From Myxococcales bacterium (GTDB lineage Bacteria; Myxococcota_A; Polyangia; Polyangiales; Polyangiaceae): a DNA stretch of 64,000 nucleotides. The DNA is taken from assembly GCA_004193285.1 (NCBI GenBank), contig SECP01000033.1:34073-98072 (forward strand). Reading direction: 5' to 3'. Position numbers and translations under genes: made by a program. The notes under the pieces are model-generated. The model saw only the letters and a list, made by a program, of their open reading frames with translations, searched no databases and was not told the origin of the DNA. Below are positions 1 through 9,022 of the stretch, piece by piece (the stretch's first letter is position 1; each line of letters starts with the position of its first letter).

Positions 1-239
1 TACAGGCGGAAAAGCCGGCGAGCGGCGACTTCGTCGACCCGAGCGAGTGGGGGCTCGACGCTTTGTTCGACGATTCGCCAGGACCCGCGCCAACCGTGCG
101 CTCGGCGGGTCCGCCGGCACCGCCCGTGGTCACTCCGGCTCCTGCGGCCCCGGCTGCTGCTGCCGCCCAGCGCGCGCGCCCGGCGGCGCCGAACGCCAAT
201 GAGGGTGGTCCGTTTTGGCGTCGCTGGTTCGGCGGCTGA
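1..239 (+). CDS. C-terminal end of an unknown protein (5' end outside window)
   Basis: An open frame enters from the left edge (frame beginning at base 3) and stops at TGA 237-239. It gives about 78 residues: an acidic segment containing DPSEWGLDALFDD, then a Pro/Ala-rich low-complexity linker, then a short basic-aromatic end (FWRRWFGG). Codon use has the strong GC3 bias of the window. The composition suggests a disordered tail capped by an amphipathic or docking peptide, as in many large myxobacterial regulatory or kinase-like proteins, but no domain is visible and no function can be given. The next gene is convergent, only 9 bases away. Confidence 0.55.
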   Translation, partial: QAEKPASGDFVDPSEWGLDALFDDSPGPAPTVRSAGPPAPPVVTPAPAAPAAAAAQRARPAAPNANEGGPFWRRWFGG

Positions 240-248
240 TCCCTGGGC

Positions 249-1058
249 TCAACCGAAGAGATCTGCGCGGGCGCGCTGCCACGTGCCTTCGTCCGGAGCG
301 AGGAGCATGGCCTCGTTTCCGTCCATCACCGCGTAGTCGCGGCCGTCCGGGTGACGCACCAACCCGCCGGCCTCGCGGACCATCAGGGCGCCGGGCGCGT
401 GGTCCCACGGCAGCAAGCGGTAGTACAAGACGTAATCTTTTTGCCCGGTGGCGACCTGCGTGTACTCGTGCGCGGCGCAGATGACGCCCGGCACCTGGTG
501 GTGCGAAGCGGCCCGGGCCTTCAGCGGCGCCGCCAGCGGCTCGGGCATGTAGCGGACGGATACCGTGCCCGCGAGAACGCCCGTCGCGGAGGCGCGGGGA
601 GCGATGCGGTGACCGTTCTCGAACGCGCCGAGCCCGCGCTCCGCCAGGAACATGCGATCGCCTTCCGTGAAGTAAATGCACGAAGCGAGCAGCTCGCCGC
701 GCTCCACGAGCGCGACCATGGTGCCGAATGGGCCGTGGCCGGCCGCGAAATTGCGCGTGCCGTCCAGAGGGTCCACCACCCAGACCGGCTGCGAGCCTCG
801 CAGGCGCTCAAGCACGGATGGGTCGGCGGCGACCGCTTCCTCGCCCACCACGGAGGAGCCGGGTGCTAGCTCAGGAAGCCGCTCGGTGAGCTCGGCCTCC
901 GCCGCGCGGTCCGCGGCCGTGACCAGATCGGTCGGATCTTCTGCGGTCGCCTTGCCGATGACGTCCGCCGGCGCGAGGTGGCGGAAGCGCGGCGCGATCT
1001 GCCGCTGCGCGACGTCACGTACCACTTCACCGAGGCGATCGAGGAGCGCGGACTGCAT
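249..1058 (-). CDS. Inositol monophosphatase/histidinol-phosphatase family enzyme
   Basis: A 269-residue, Mg-dependent, Li-sensitive-type sugar-phosphate phosphatase; 260-270 residues is usual for the family. Metal-site motifs are in order: TAAD (D50), GEEA (E73-E74), DPLDGTRNF (D96, D99, T101) and, near the C-terminus, the WDHAPGALMVREAGG block that supplies the last metal-binding Asp. The ATG at 1056-1058 is preferred to an upstream start because the conserved helix begins here and the upstream extension is Arg-rich noise overlapping the neighbouring gene. Substrate is not clear: such proteins include SuhB (inositol-1-phosphate), HisN (histidinol phosphate) and CysQ. It lies 47 bases downstream of a lipoprotein gene on the same strand, so may be co-transcribed. 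Confidence 0.9.
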   Translation of the reverse strand: MQSALLDRLGEVVRDVAQRQIAPRFRHLAPADVIGKATAEDPTDLVTAADRAAEAELTERLPELAPGSSVVGEEAVAADPSVLERLRGSQPVWVVDPLDGTRNFAAGHGPFGTMVALVERGELLASCIYFTEGDRMFLAERGLGAFENGHRIAPRASATGVLAGTVSVRYMPEPLAAPLKARAASHHQVPGVICAAHEYTQVATGQKDYVLYYRLLPWDHAPGALMVREAGGLVRHPDGRDYAVMDGNEAMLLAPDEGTWQRARADLFG

Positions 1059-1105
1059 GGCCGCGCATCCTGGACGAAACGCTTGGGCTTTGCCAGCCGG
1101 CCGCG

Positions 1106-2494
1106 TCAGGGCAAGCAGGCGCCGAGGTCGAAGACGAGGTACGCCAGCGCGCGCTCCTCGGCGCTGAGCCCCTCGCTCGTGCAGCCGCTCGGAAAATCCG
1201 CGATCGCGTCCCCCGCGGAGGTGAGCAGATCGGTCTGCGTGATGCGCCCGCAAGCAGCGCTCGGAGGAGCCGGAAGGTCGAGAGAGAACGCCTGAACGGT
1301 GGCGGGCGCAGCGCCGTGGAGCAAGCGCACGGCCGGCGTCTGAACCGCGCTGACCAGTCGCCTGCCGGCGCTTAGCTGCAGCGCGCCAGCAACCGAGTCA
1401 GGATCGCCGGCGGCGAGTGAGGCCGACAGCGCCTGACCGCGCGCGCTGCTTTCGTCCACGCTGACCGTGAACGGCTGGGGCAGCGCGGCCGGCTGCACGT
1501 AGCTCGCAGCGCCCGCGAAGTCCGCGGGTCCGGCGGACAGGAAGTAGCTTTGAAAATGCTGCGCCAAGACGCGCCCGCCCGCTGATACGTAGGTGTGCAG
1601 CGCGTCGAGCGCGGCCTGCGGCTTGTCCGCCGCGTTGGAGTCCGGCTCGCTGCCGAGGAGCACGAGGTCGAAGATGCCGAGCCTCTCCGGGTCGGACCAC
1701 AGCTCGTCGGCGGTGGGCACCGCCGATTGCGGCGCAGCCGCGAGGCGCGCGATCCCGCCCTTGCCGCGGAACAGACGCACCCGCCCAGCGTCCGCCGCCG
1801 TCGCAAACTCTTGGTCGGCGATGCCCAGCTTGCGCAGCAGGCACTCGAGCGTGTCTTCCCCGCCACTCACCAGCGCGATGGCTGGCAGGTGACCTTCCCT
1901 GCGCGTTCTGGGTAAGCGCGTGGCGTCTTCGTCCGCGTCGTTGTCGTGGCAGTCCTCCACCGTCACCGCGAGCTGCCGCTGCCACTTGCCGGTTTGAACG
2001 ACGAGCGGCACGCCCTCCCCGACCGGGGCCTGGGTGATTTCGAAGCGACCCTCCGCGTCGGTCACGGCGGCCGCAACCGGCTCACCCGCGAGCGCGGAGG
2101 CGCAGCGAAAGCAGCCCGCGCCACTCTGCGGAGGATCCACGGTGGCCGAGGGAACGTAGACCGTCACCCCGCCGAGCGGCAGCTCTCCGCTCGGCGCCAT
2201 CACGCGGCCTCGGATGGTGGCCCCCTTGCCGTCATTGCAGCTCGCCGGGGCGCCCGCGTCTGCCGCGCCGCCAGCGTCGGTCGGGGCGCCCGCCGCGCTC
2301 GTTCCGCTGCCGCCCTCCCCCTCGGGGCTTTCGCCACCGCCGTCCGACATTCCCGCCTCGGCGCCGCTCGCTCCTGGTCTGCCACCGCTGCCGCCTCCGC
2401 CGCCAGTGAGCGGTTTGGCCGCGTCATCGCCGCAAGCAGCGGCGAGCAACGCGAGCACGAGTGGCGCGGAGGCGACGTGAACGAACCTGAGCAT
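1106..2494 (-). CDS. Lipoprotein with carboxypeptidase-regulatory-like domain
   Basis: A 462-residue exported lipoprotein. The N-terminus is a hydrophobic signal ending in a lipobox (LLAAACGDD), followed by a Gly/Ser/Ala-rich flexible linker of about 70 residues, the usual architecture of myxobacterial surface lipoproteins. Next comes a small beta domain of the carboxypeptidase-regulatory type (GATIRGRVMAPSGELPLGGV ... TDAEGRFEITQAPVG), then a C-terminal part with several Cys and a Rossmann-like stretch around DLVLLGSEPDSN and GGRVLAQHF. I chose the ATG at 2492-2494; a GTG 24 bases upstream is in frame but puts extra residues before the signal sequence. Function unknown. The downstream phosphatase gene follows after 47 bases. 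Confidence 0.75.
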   Translation of the reverse strand: MLRFVHVASAPLVLALLAAACGDDAAKPLTGGGGGSGGRPGASGAEAGMSDGGGESPEGEGGSGTSAAGAPTDAGGAADAGAPASCNDGKGATIRGRVMAPSGELPLGGVTVYVPSATVDPPQSGAGCFRCASALAGEPVAAAVTDAEGRFEITQAPVGEGVPLVVQTGKWQRQLAVTVEDCHDNDADEDATRLPRTRREGHLPAIALVSGGEDTLECLLRKLGIADQEFATAADAGRVRLFRGKGGIARLAAAPQSAVPTADELWSDPERLGIFDLVLLGSEPDSNAADKPQAALDALHTYVSAGGRVLAQHFQSYFLSAGPADFAGAASYVQPAALPQPFTVSVDESSARGQALSASLAAGDPDSVAGALQLSAGRRLVSAVQTPAVRLLHGAAPATVQAFSLDLPAPPSAACGRITQTDLLTSAGDAIADFPSGCTSEGLSAEERALAYLVFDLGACLP

Positions 2495-2704
2495 GACGGC
2501 TGAGCGCGAAGCTAACACGTGGCCTGCCGTACCCTGGGCGGGCGCGCCGCACGCCTGCTAGCCGTGGCAGTAGCGTGTCCGCTGGACGACGAAACACGGT
2601 CGCAACATTCGATCGCCATGTAGGTCTTCAAGATCACTGAAGAATCCTACGATTGACGACATCTACTTATGTTCCGACCTCAAGGTCCGTAATCTACGGC
2701 GATC

Positions 2705-3073
2705 ATGAAGCTGATTCGCCTCCCGAGCGGCCCGCTCGCCTGCGTGTACCCCCTGAAGGAGGAAGCACCGGAAGACTCGCAGCGCGGCAAGGAATCGGGC
2801 GTGTACCGAGCGTTCTCCGGATCGGTCGAGGCGGAAGGGACCTCGGAAGCTCAAGCCATCGCCGCGCTGGACCGCGAAGTGCGAAGGCTGAGCGTGCCAC
2901 CCCCCGCCGAGATCGCCGAGTTCGAGCTCTCGCGCGCCGCCGCCAACGACGTCGACCACTGGCGGGGTCCTGGTCTCGCGGACGCCTCGGGGCGCTTCCC
3001 GCGCTACAGCGAGCACGACACCCTGCCCGCGCCCGCGTCGTCCTCTTCCTCTTCGCGCTCTTCGCGTCGCTGA
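2705..3073 (+). CDS. Hypothetical small protein
   Basis: A 122-residue frame starting with ATG (MKLIRLPSGPLACVYPLKEE) and ending in a Ser/Arg-rich tail (SSSSSSRSSRR). The central part is balanced in composition (AQAIAALDREVRRLSVPPPAE) with GC3 bias, so it is more likely real than the antisense frame over the same bases, but no family is recognised. It stands alone between two leftward genes and ends 3 bases before the stop of the next one. The 210-base region upstream contains a small hairpin (TCTTCA 2625-2630 with TGAAGA 2638-2643) that might be regulatory. Confidence 0.5.
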   Translation: MKLIRLPSGPLACVYPLKEEAPEDSQRGKESGVYRAFSGSVEAEGTSEAQAIAALDREVRRLSVPPPAEIAEFELSRAAANDVDHWRGPGLADASGRFPRYSEHDTLPAPASSSSSSRSSRR

Positions 3074-3076
3074 CCG

Positions 3077-3886
3077 CTACGGCTCTGAGACGAAGCGGGT
3101 GATTCCGGCGAGCGACTCACCGTCGCTGCGGCCGAGCAAGACGCCCGCTTCGAGACCAAGGCTCGCGACCAACGCCTGCTCCGTGCCCGGGGAGGTCACG
3201 AGCTCGACTCCGTCCGCCACACGCAGGCGAATCTGCTCGGCGGCGGCCCCTTCCATGAGCGTGCGCGCGACCTGGCTCATGAGCCGCCCGACCGCGGCCT
3301 CGTCCTCGGGTCGAATGAAGCTGAGCAGCTCCGGACGAGCCACCTTGCACAGCCCCCGCGTGTGCATGAGGTGCAGACCGTTTTGGGTCGGCTCCGTCTC
3401 CAGGACGATCTTTACATCACGAGCCACGTCCGCCTCGTCGAACGAGAGCGCTTCGACCTCCGCGCGCGTGCGGTAGCGAAAAGCATGCACGTCCAGCACG
3501 ACGTTCGCGCCGCGGGCGCACAGCCAACGGGATAGCCCCCAGACCGTCTGCAGAGGAGCGAGGTCCGCCTGGTCCGGCAAGCTCAGCCCCAGCGTGAAGC
3601 ACACATCGCTGTGAGTGAGAAACGGAAGCGAAGCGGCCAGATCACGCTGAGCGATGCTGCCGAAGGCTTCGCCCCACCAGCTCTCGAACCAGCCCGGCTT
3701 CACGTCACGGCGATGCTCGCGCACGTCCACCCGCGCCGCCAGCTCGAGGCTCGGCAAGCCGAAGCGCGCCGCCGATATCTCGACGTCCGCCAGCGGCCCT
3801 CTGCCGAAGCACACGAATAGAATCTTGGTCGGTTGCTGGCTCGCCTGAAAGAGGTGGCGCGGCCACACGGGCACTACTTCGGCCAT
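3077..3886 (-). CDS. Hypothetical protein, about 269 residues
   Basis: A soluble protein without signal peptide or membrane segment. It begins MAEVVPVWPRHLFQ and contains recognisable secondary-structure blocks such as TKILFVCFGRGPLADVE, GANVVLDVHAFRYR, and VKIVLETEPTQNGLHLMHTRGL. The pattern (a strand, a central helix-rich part, and GLHLMHTRGL near two thirds of the length) resembles uncharacterised DUF4261-like proteins of soluble stress or housekeeping type, but I cannot confirm that family. It is the last gene of a probable leftward operon behind phosphofructokinase and a TonB-dependent receptor, 29 bases after the receptor stop. Confidence 0.7.
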   Translation of the reverse strand: MAEVVPVWPRHLFQASQQPTKILFVCFGRGPLADVEISAARFGLPSLELAARVDVREHRRDVKPGWFESWWGEAFGSIAQRDLAASLPFLTHSDVCFTLGLSLPDQADLAPLQTVWGLSRWLCARGANVVLDVHAFRYRTRAEVEALSFDEADVARDVKIVLETEPTQNGLHLMHTRGLCKVARPELLSFIRPEDEAAVGRLMSQVARTLMEGAAAEQIRLRVADGVELVTSPGTEQALVASLGLEAGVLLGRSDGESLAGITRFVSEP

Positions 3887-3915
3887 ACCGAGAAGCTACC
3901 GCAGTCGGCGGCGCT

Positions 3916-6138
3916 TCAGTAGCCGGCTTCGATGCCGATGCTGGGTAGCGTCAGTGGGCTCCGCGTCTCGGTTCGAACCCCGACTTGCGGGTGCCAGACG
4001 CGGGTCTGCGTCTCGCTCGAGAGCAAGGCGTTGAACCACTCGAAAGTAGCCGCCACCCACGACCCGGATTGAAAGCGCCAGCGTTTCTCGAAGCGAGCGT
4101 CCAGGCGGAAAAAGCCCTTCATGCGGCCCTGCTGCACGAACAGCTCGCCCGTCCCTGCATCGGAGGCGGGGCCGCAGTCCGGCGTGGGGCAGGCCAGGGT
4201 GTAGTGGCGGCCGGACGCGTAGTAAGCGCGACCACCCACGCGAAACCCGCCCCCGAGGTCGTAGCCGAGCACCGCGGAGAGCACGTGCGGCCGATCGAAC
4301 CCGGCCAGGAAGGTGCTCGGCCCCGAGGTGCGCTCGGTGCGAGACAGCGTGTAGCTCAGGAAGCCCCCGAGCCGCTGGGCGAAGTCCCGCCGCAGGAAGA
4401 GCTCCAGCCCGTAGTTGCGCCCGGTGAGGCCCGCGCTTCGCGCTTCCAGGAAGCTGTGAAACACCGTCGCGCGGCCGTACATGGCCTGCGGCAGCGCGAC
4501 CTCCAGACCTTGCGTTGCCTGGTAGGCGCGCTGCTCGTTCAGCTCGAGCCCGCTGACCGGCGCGCCCGGTACGTAGACGCGGTAGGTTGGAAGCTGATGC
4601 GCGAGGCCGAAGCCGGTGAGCCAAGCCAGCCTCGGCGCGATGCGCACGCGCGTGGACAAGCGCGGCTCCGGGTACGAGTAGCTCTTGCCGCGCGAACGGC
4701 TCATGTCGAAACGAAAGCCAGGGACGATCTCGAAGCCGCGGCGCGGCTTGAGGGAGAGCTCGGTCCACACGCCGAGGTTCGCGTCCGTGCGCGCCGCGTA
4801 CGAGACGAGGCCCCGAGGCAGCTGCTCCAGCTCCGGCTCGTAGCGCTCGGCGATGCCGTCCATACCGCCGCGCAGCTCGGCTTGCCCGGCGAGCTTGTGC
4901 GCACCCTCGAAACGCAGGCCAATTTGGCGAGATTTCGAGATACCGTTCGGTCCCGGGTCGCCTTCGTCCGCGTTCAATCGCTTATCCGCGCCGAGAGTGA
5001 GCGCCAAGCGCGCGCGGGAGCTCTCGGTGCGGTGATCCCAGCGCAGGTCGATTCGGTGGAACTGAACGTCGAACAAGGTTCGGTCCAGTTCCTCGTTGCC
5101 GAGGTGATCGAAGGCGCCGAACGCGAAGACGCTCACGCGATCGGCGCGGCTCGTCGCGTACGACACGCGCGCCTGGTAGTCCCAATAGCCAAGGCCGTAC
5201 TCAGGCGCGACGAGCGCTAGCAGCGCCTGGGTGTAGCTGTAGCGGCCGGCAACGAGCGCGCTCCCGCGGCCGCCCGCAAACGGCTGCTCCACCATCGCGC
5301 CGGCGTCGAACACCCGCGCCTGAGCCTCCGCGCGGGGCACGGTGCTCGGCGCCGTCGTCTCGCCCGCCATGATACCGCCCGCGAAGCGACCGAAGCGCGC
5401 GGGATACGCGGACGGCACGAGCTCCACGCTATCCACCAGCGCCGGCGCGATCACGGAAGGCCCCGCGCCCACGTGGAACAGGAGCGGCACGCGGATGCCG
5501 TCGATGAAGTAGCCCACGTTGCCGGGAGGGGCGCCCCGAACGAAAAAGTAAGGCAACCCGGACAGCACCGGGGCCACCCCTGGCAAAATTTCCACGACCC
5601 GAAACGGGTCCGCGAAGGCGCCAGGGATCAGGCGAGTATCCCCGCGCGGGATGTGAATGGCCGACAAGTCCTCCGCGCGCTCGCCCTCGATCGAGATTTC
5701 TACCGTTGGCGCGGGCGGCGCGGGCGGCGCTGCCACTTCCGCCGGTACGGCCGCGGCCGGTTGAGGAACGCCACTCGGCACCGGAGGCGCCGCCGCTGGC
5801 GCCGGCTCGGTGAAGGTGATTTTGACGAGGATCCGGGCTTTGACCGGGACGTTGTCGCGCATGGCCGGCGCGAAGGTCCAGCGCGCGACCGCAGCGCGCG
5901 CTGCGCCCTCGAACGGAGGCTCGCCGGAGCGAGCCTCCACCTCGGTCACTCGCCCGTCCTCCGCGATCAGCACAGAGAGCACGACCTCCGCGGCGCCTCG
6001 CGCTCCTTCCGGATAGCGAGCCTCCACGGAGTCCACCAGCGTCGGCTTCGTGACCGCGTCCGCAGCGACGGCCGAGACCGTCGCCAGGAGGACGCACGAA
6101 ACCGCCGCTATCAACCCGCCTACACCGCGCAGCACCAC
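3916..6138 (-). CDS. TonB-dependent outer-membrane receptor with fused TonB C-terminal-like domain
   Basis: A 740-residue outer-membrane beta-barrel. Order of parts: signal peptide (residues 1-26); a TonB_C-like alpha/beta domain (about 30-110: YPEGARGAAEVVLSVLIAED, VEARSGEPPFEGAARAAV, WTFAPAM); a Pro/Ala linker; then the plug (DPFRVVEILPGVAPVLSG, FVRGAPPGNVGYFIDGIRVP, VDSVELVPSAYPARFGRFAGG). The rest is barrel and ends in an aromatic residue (GIEAGY), as expected for BAM recognition. Substrate cannot be read from the sequence. The gene begins 15 bases after the phosphofructokinase stop, so the two are probably one transcript. An energiser-type TonB domain in front of a receptor plug is a fusion seen in some Myxococcota; it may act as a periplasmic signalling domain rather than as an energiser. 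Confidence 0.88.
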   Translation of the reverse strand: MVLRGVGGLIAAVSCVLLATVSAVAADAVTKPTLVDSVEARYPEGARGAAEVVLSVLIAEDGRVTEVEARSGEPPFEGAARAAVARWTFAPAMRDNVPVKARILVKITFTEPAPAAAPPVPSGVPQPAAAVPAEVAAPPAPPAPTVEISIEGERAEDLSAIHIPRGDTRLIPGAFADPFRVVEILPGVAPVLSGLPYFFVRGAPPGNVGYFIDGIRVPLLFHVGAGPSVIAPALVDSVELVPSAYPARFGRFAGGIMAGETTAPSTVPRAEAQARVFDAGAMVEQPFAGGRGSALVAGRYSYTQALLALVAPEYGLGYWDYQARVSYATSRADRVSVFAFGAFDHLGNEELDRTLFDVQFHRIDLRWDHRTESSRARLALTLGADKRLNADEGDPGPNGISKSRQIGLRFEGAHKLAGQAELRGGMDGIAERYEPELEQLPRGLVSYAARTDANLGVWTELSLKPRRGFEIVPGFRFDMSRSRGKSYSYPEPRLSTRVRIAPRLAWLTGFGLAHQLPTYRVYVPGAPVSGLELNEQRAYQATQGLEVALPQAMYGRATVFHSFLEARSAGLTGRNYGLELFLRRDFAQRLGGFLSYTLSRTERTSGPSTFLAGFDRPHVLSAVLGYDLGGGFRVGGRAYYASGRHYTLACPTPDCGPASDAGTGELFVQQGRMKGFFRLDARFEKRWRFQSGSWVAATFEWFNALLSSETQTRVWHPQVGVRTETRSPLTLPSIGIEAGY

Positions 6139-6153
6139 GCGGCGCAGACTAGA

Positions 6154-7425
6154 TCACTGTTGCGGCGGGATCGAAGGGACTTTCTCGTGACCGTGATCGA
6201 CGTGGACCCGCTCGCCCTTGGGCTGACGGATCTCGCGCAGCAGGTCCGTGAACCAGGGCGTGTCGATCTCGAACGGCTTGCCGCCCTTCACGCGCGGGAA
6301 CTCGATGGCGCGCAGGCGATTGCCCTTGTCCTCGTCGTGGCCGATGACGCCGGCTTCACCCCGCAAGCCGCACTCCACCGCGTGGTCCACCATGCTTTGA
6401 ATGAGGCGCAGGTCGTCCACGTTCGCGGCGGCGGACCGCGCGAAGTACCCCGACTTTTGCACGAGCGCCTTTTCGGCGCCGAGCAGCTTGGCGAACTGCT
6501 TACTGAACCACTGGCCAACATTCACGCTGTCGAGCTTGTAGTGGCCGAACGCGTCCTTGGGGATCGACTCGCCCTTGGACTCCATCTCCTTGACGATCTG
6601 GCCGACGCACGCGCCTTCCGAGACGAACACGTTGACGCAGTCTTGCTCGTCCATCACCGCTCGCAGGCGCTTGGCCTCCGCCTGCAGGTCGAACTCCATC
6701 TCCGGCACGTACACCGCGTCGATGTCTTTGTGATCGCGGGCGAGGTTGAAGCCCGGCAAGAACGCCGGGTGACGCAGGCGGTCGCGGTACACCTTGGCGG
6801 TGTAGGCGGTGAGCCAGCCGCAGTTGCGCCCCATGACCTCGTGCACGATGAGCATGCGCGGGTTGGCGGAGTGCTCGTTGACGATGTTCTCGAAGTAGAT
6901 CGCGCTCTGCTCCGCCGCCGTCCACGCGCCCAGCGACTGACGGATCGGATACACGTCGTTGTCGATGGTCTTCGGCAGCCCGACGACCGTGAGCTTGTAG
7001 TTGTGTTTGGCGAGGTAAGCGGCCAGGTCCGCGGCGGTCGTGTTGGTGTCGTCGCCGCCGACGGTGTGCAAGATCGTGATGCCGTCCTGCGTCAGCCGCT
7101 CGGCCGCGACTTGCAGTGGGTCTTGCCCTTCTTTGACCAGGCCGCGCTTCACGCAGTCCGCCACGTTGGTGAGCTTCACGCGGCTGTTCTTGATCGGGCT
7201 GCCGCCGTGCTTGTGCAAGACGGCCGCGTTGGCGCGCACTTCCGGCGTCACGGCCACGCTCTGCCCGAGCAGCAGGCCCTTGTAACCGCCGATATAACCG
7301 ATGATCTCCAGCTCGGGCGCGAGCTCCGAGTAGCGCTCGATCAGGCCGCCCACGGCCGACGAAAGGCACGGGGCAAGTCCGCCCGCAGTCAGGATTGCAA
7401 CCTTCGGCTTCTGGCTCACGCTCAT
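6154..7425 (-). CDS. pfp: Pyrophosphate-dependent 6-phosphofructokinase (PFP)
   Basis: A 423-residue phosphofructokinase that interconverts fructose 6-phosphate and fructose 1,6-bisphosphate in glycolysis/gluconeogenesis. Visible family blocks are the N-terminal ILTAGGLAPCLSSAVGG, the phosphoryl-donor loop TVGGDDTNTTA, the catalytic PKTIDNDV motif, and VHEVMGRNCGWL. The GGDDT sequence (Asp where ATP-dependent enzymes have Gly) and the Lys in PKTIDND are the established signature of PPi-dependent enzymes, so reversible use of pyrophosphate is inferred. Start ATG is at 7423-7425. It heads a leftward operon with the TonB-dependent receptor and one hypothetical gene, and is divergent from the Gre-like gene across a 275-base region in which I see no other gene. 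Confidence 0.92.
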   Translation of the reverse strand: MSVSQKPKVAILTAGGLAPCLSSAVGGLIERYSELAPELEIIGYIGGYKGLLLGQSVAVTPEVRANAAVLHKHGGSPIKNSRVKLTNVADCVKRGLVKEGQDPLQVAAERLTQDGITILHTVGGDDTNTTAADLAAYLAKHNYKLTVVGLPKTIDNDVYPIRQSLGAWTAAEQSAIYFENIVNEHSANPRMLIVHEVMGRNCGWLTAYTAKVYRDRLRHPAFLPGFNLARDHKDIDAVYVPEMEFDLQAEAKRLRAVMDEQDCVNVFVSEGACVGQIVKEMESKGESIPKDAFGHYKLDSVNVGQWFSKQFAKLLGAEKALVQKSGYFARSAAANVDDLRLIQSMVDHAVECGLRGEAGVIGHDEDKGNRLRAIEFPRVKGGKPFEIDTPWFTDLLREIRQPKGERVHVDHGHEKVPSIPPQQ

Positions 7426-7700
7426 CTTCTCCAGGTAGGGGGGTCCGCGCGGCCTTCCGTAACGTGGAGGCGACAGGCGGCGAGCGGAGAAGTACGCGAA
7501 GCCGCGCGGAACGCAAGCCGATCCTGAAGCGTACGGGCCGACTCATCGAAATCCGCTAAGCCGCAGCGCGTCAGAACGAGGAATCTCCTTTCTGGCGTTT
7601 CTTTCTGGCGCTCCCGGCCGCGCGGCGCCCGGGCCTCGCGCCTGGTGACCTCCTCGCCGCCCCGAGCTAGTTTGTGGAAAGGTCCCTCACCCCGCCCGCC

Positions 7701-8198
7701 ATGCCCGACCTCGACAAGAAAGCCCTGTGGGAGGCGCTCAAAAGCCGTTTGGAGAGTGAGCTCGCCAAAGCGCAAAAGCGCGCCCGCGACGCCGCCGAGG
7801 GCGCCACTCACGAGGAAAACCGCGCCGAAGGAGACAAGGACATGCGCGCTACGGAGGCCTCGTACGTTGCACGCGGCCAGGCAGGCCGAGCGAGCGAGAT
7901 GCAGGAGGCGGTCGTGCGCGTGGGCGCCCTGGAGCTGCTGGATTTCGAAGCCGGGGCTCGCATCGCGATGTCGGCGGTCGTGGAGCTCGACCTGGATGGT
8001 AAGCGGCTCTGCTACTTCTTGGTCCCGGCCGGAGGGGGCGAAAAGCTGCAGCAAGCTGGGCTGGAGGTGCAAACGCTGACGACCCAGAGCCCTCTTGGTC
8101 GCGCGCTGCTGGGCCTGCACGAAGGCGATGACTGCGAGCTGCCGCCGCGGCAGGCCGGTGAGCGAGCCCGCGTGTACGAAGTCGTGAAAGTCCGCTGA
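7701..8198 (+). CDS. GreA/GreB-family (C-terminal FKBP-like) transcription factor homologue
   Basis: A 165-residue protein. The C-terminal half carries the GreA/GreB C-terminal fold signature: a strand-rich core with VRVGALELLDFE, LCYFLVPAGGG, then TTQSPLGRALLGLHEGDDCELP and a final VYEVVKVR strand. The N-terminal 65 residues are charged and helical (ALWEALKSRLESELAKAQKR) as in the Gre coiled coil that enters the RNA-polymerase secondary channel, but they are shorter and lack the usual acidic tip arrangement. It could therefore be a Gre competitor or anti-pausing factor rather than a cleavage factor. The ATG at 7701 is chosen over a GTG at 7674 because MPDLDKKALWEAL begins the helix. Confidence 0.75.
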   Translation: MPDLDKKALWEALKSRLESELAKAQKRARDAAEGATHEENRAEGDKDMRATEASYVARGQAGRASEMQEAVVRVGALELLDFEAGARIAMSAVVELDLDGKRLCYFLVPAGGGEKLQQAGLEVQTLTTQSPLGRALLGLHEGDDCELPPRQAGERARVYEVVKVR

Positions 8199-8218
8199 GC
8201 GGCTGCTATCGTCGGCCG

Positions 8219-8977
8219 ATGCGGGTCGGTTGGCTGAGTGTCGTCGCGTGCGGCTCGTTTTCGGTGGGGTGTGACCCGGAAGCCAAGCTCTGCCACGAGC
8301 GCATGACCAGCGCGCAACCCGTCGTCGCGCAGGTGGACGGCAAGTCGATTGAAAGCGTGGAGCGGAGCCTTGCGCTCGTCACGCAGGCGCACGCCGCCTG
8401 CGAAAAGGCAAAGCTTGGCACGGAGCGCGAGCAGCTGCTCAAAGCGAAGAACGAGCTTTCGGCGCAGCTCGAGCACCTCAAAGCGCGCGAGCTCCGCCGC
8501 AAGGTCAAGGCGCCGAGCCCGGAGGAGCTGGCCACGCTGCTAAAAAGAGGCGACCCGAATTGTCCCAAGGGGCAAGCCTACAAACCCAAGGGCGCGGCCG
8601 CCGAGGTTCGCTGCACGGGCGCCCAGCTCGCGGACCTGAGCCAGAGCGCCTTGAAAGATTATTACGCGGACCGCCGCTACAAGCTCACGACGCAAGAGGC
8701 GCCGCCGGAGCTACGAGCCGAGCTGGGCTCCGAGCTCTACGTGTTTACCTTCGACAAGGCGGGGGACGCGGCGCCTCGCTGCATCACCGCCTACGCTGCG
8801 CCCGGGATGAGCTGGCAGGAAGTGACCGCTCGCCTCACCGGCACGCCCCCCGAAAAGTTGAAGCTGAACGCCCCCGTGCGTTCAGGTCGGGGGGAGCTCG
8901 CGCTGCGCGTGGAGCACGCGGAAGACAAGCCGACCATCCACCTCGGCCAGTGTGGACAGATTGTCGCACCCCCGTGA
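8219..8977 (+). CDS. Putative lipoprotein with coiled-coil segment
   Basis: A 252-residue protein with a short hydrophobic N-terminus and a lipobox-like end (SFSVGCDPE), so probably anchored in the outer or inner membrane. Residues about 35-100 form a charged helix (SIESVERSLALVTQAHAACEKA, then AKNELSAQLEHLKAREL) likely to be a coiled coil, followed by a compact region with DYYADRRYKLTTQEAP and a domain with four Cys. No family is recognised. It starts 20 bases after the Gre-like gene on the same strand and may be its operon partner. Confidence 0.65.
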   Translation: MRVGWLSVVACGSFSVGCDPEAKLCHERMTSAQPVVAQVDGKSIESVERSLALVTQAHAACEKAKLGTEREQLLKAKNELSAQLEHLKARELRRKVKAPSPEELATLLKRGDPNCPKGQAYKPKGAAAEVRCTGAQLADLSQSALKDYYADRRYKLTTQEAPPELRAELGSELYVFTFDKAGDAAPRCITAYAAPGMSWQEVTARLTGTPPEKLKLNAPVRSGRGELALRVEHAEDKPTIHLGQCGQIVAPP

Positions 8978-9022
8978 CCTGCCTCGATTTGTGCGCGGTC
9001 GAGAACTAAGCTTCGCAGTACT

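Noticed and set aside
5473..7527. 684-residue plus-strand open frame
   Set aside because: It is antisense to the TonB receptor and phosphofructokinase genes, both of which have clear domains, and its product is Arg/His/Val-rich without any motif. It is a GC3 shadow.
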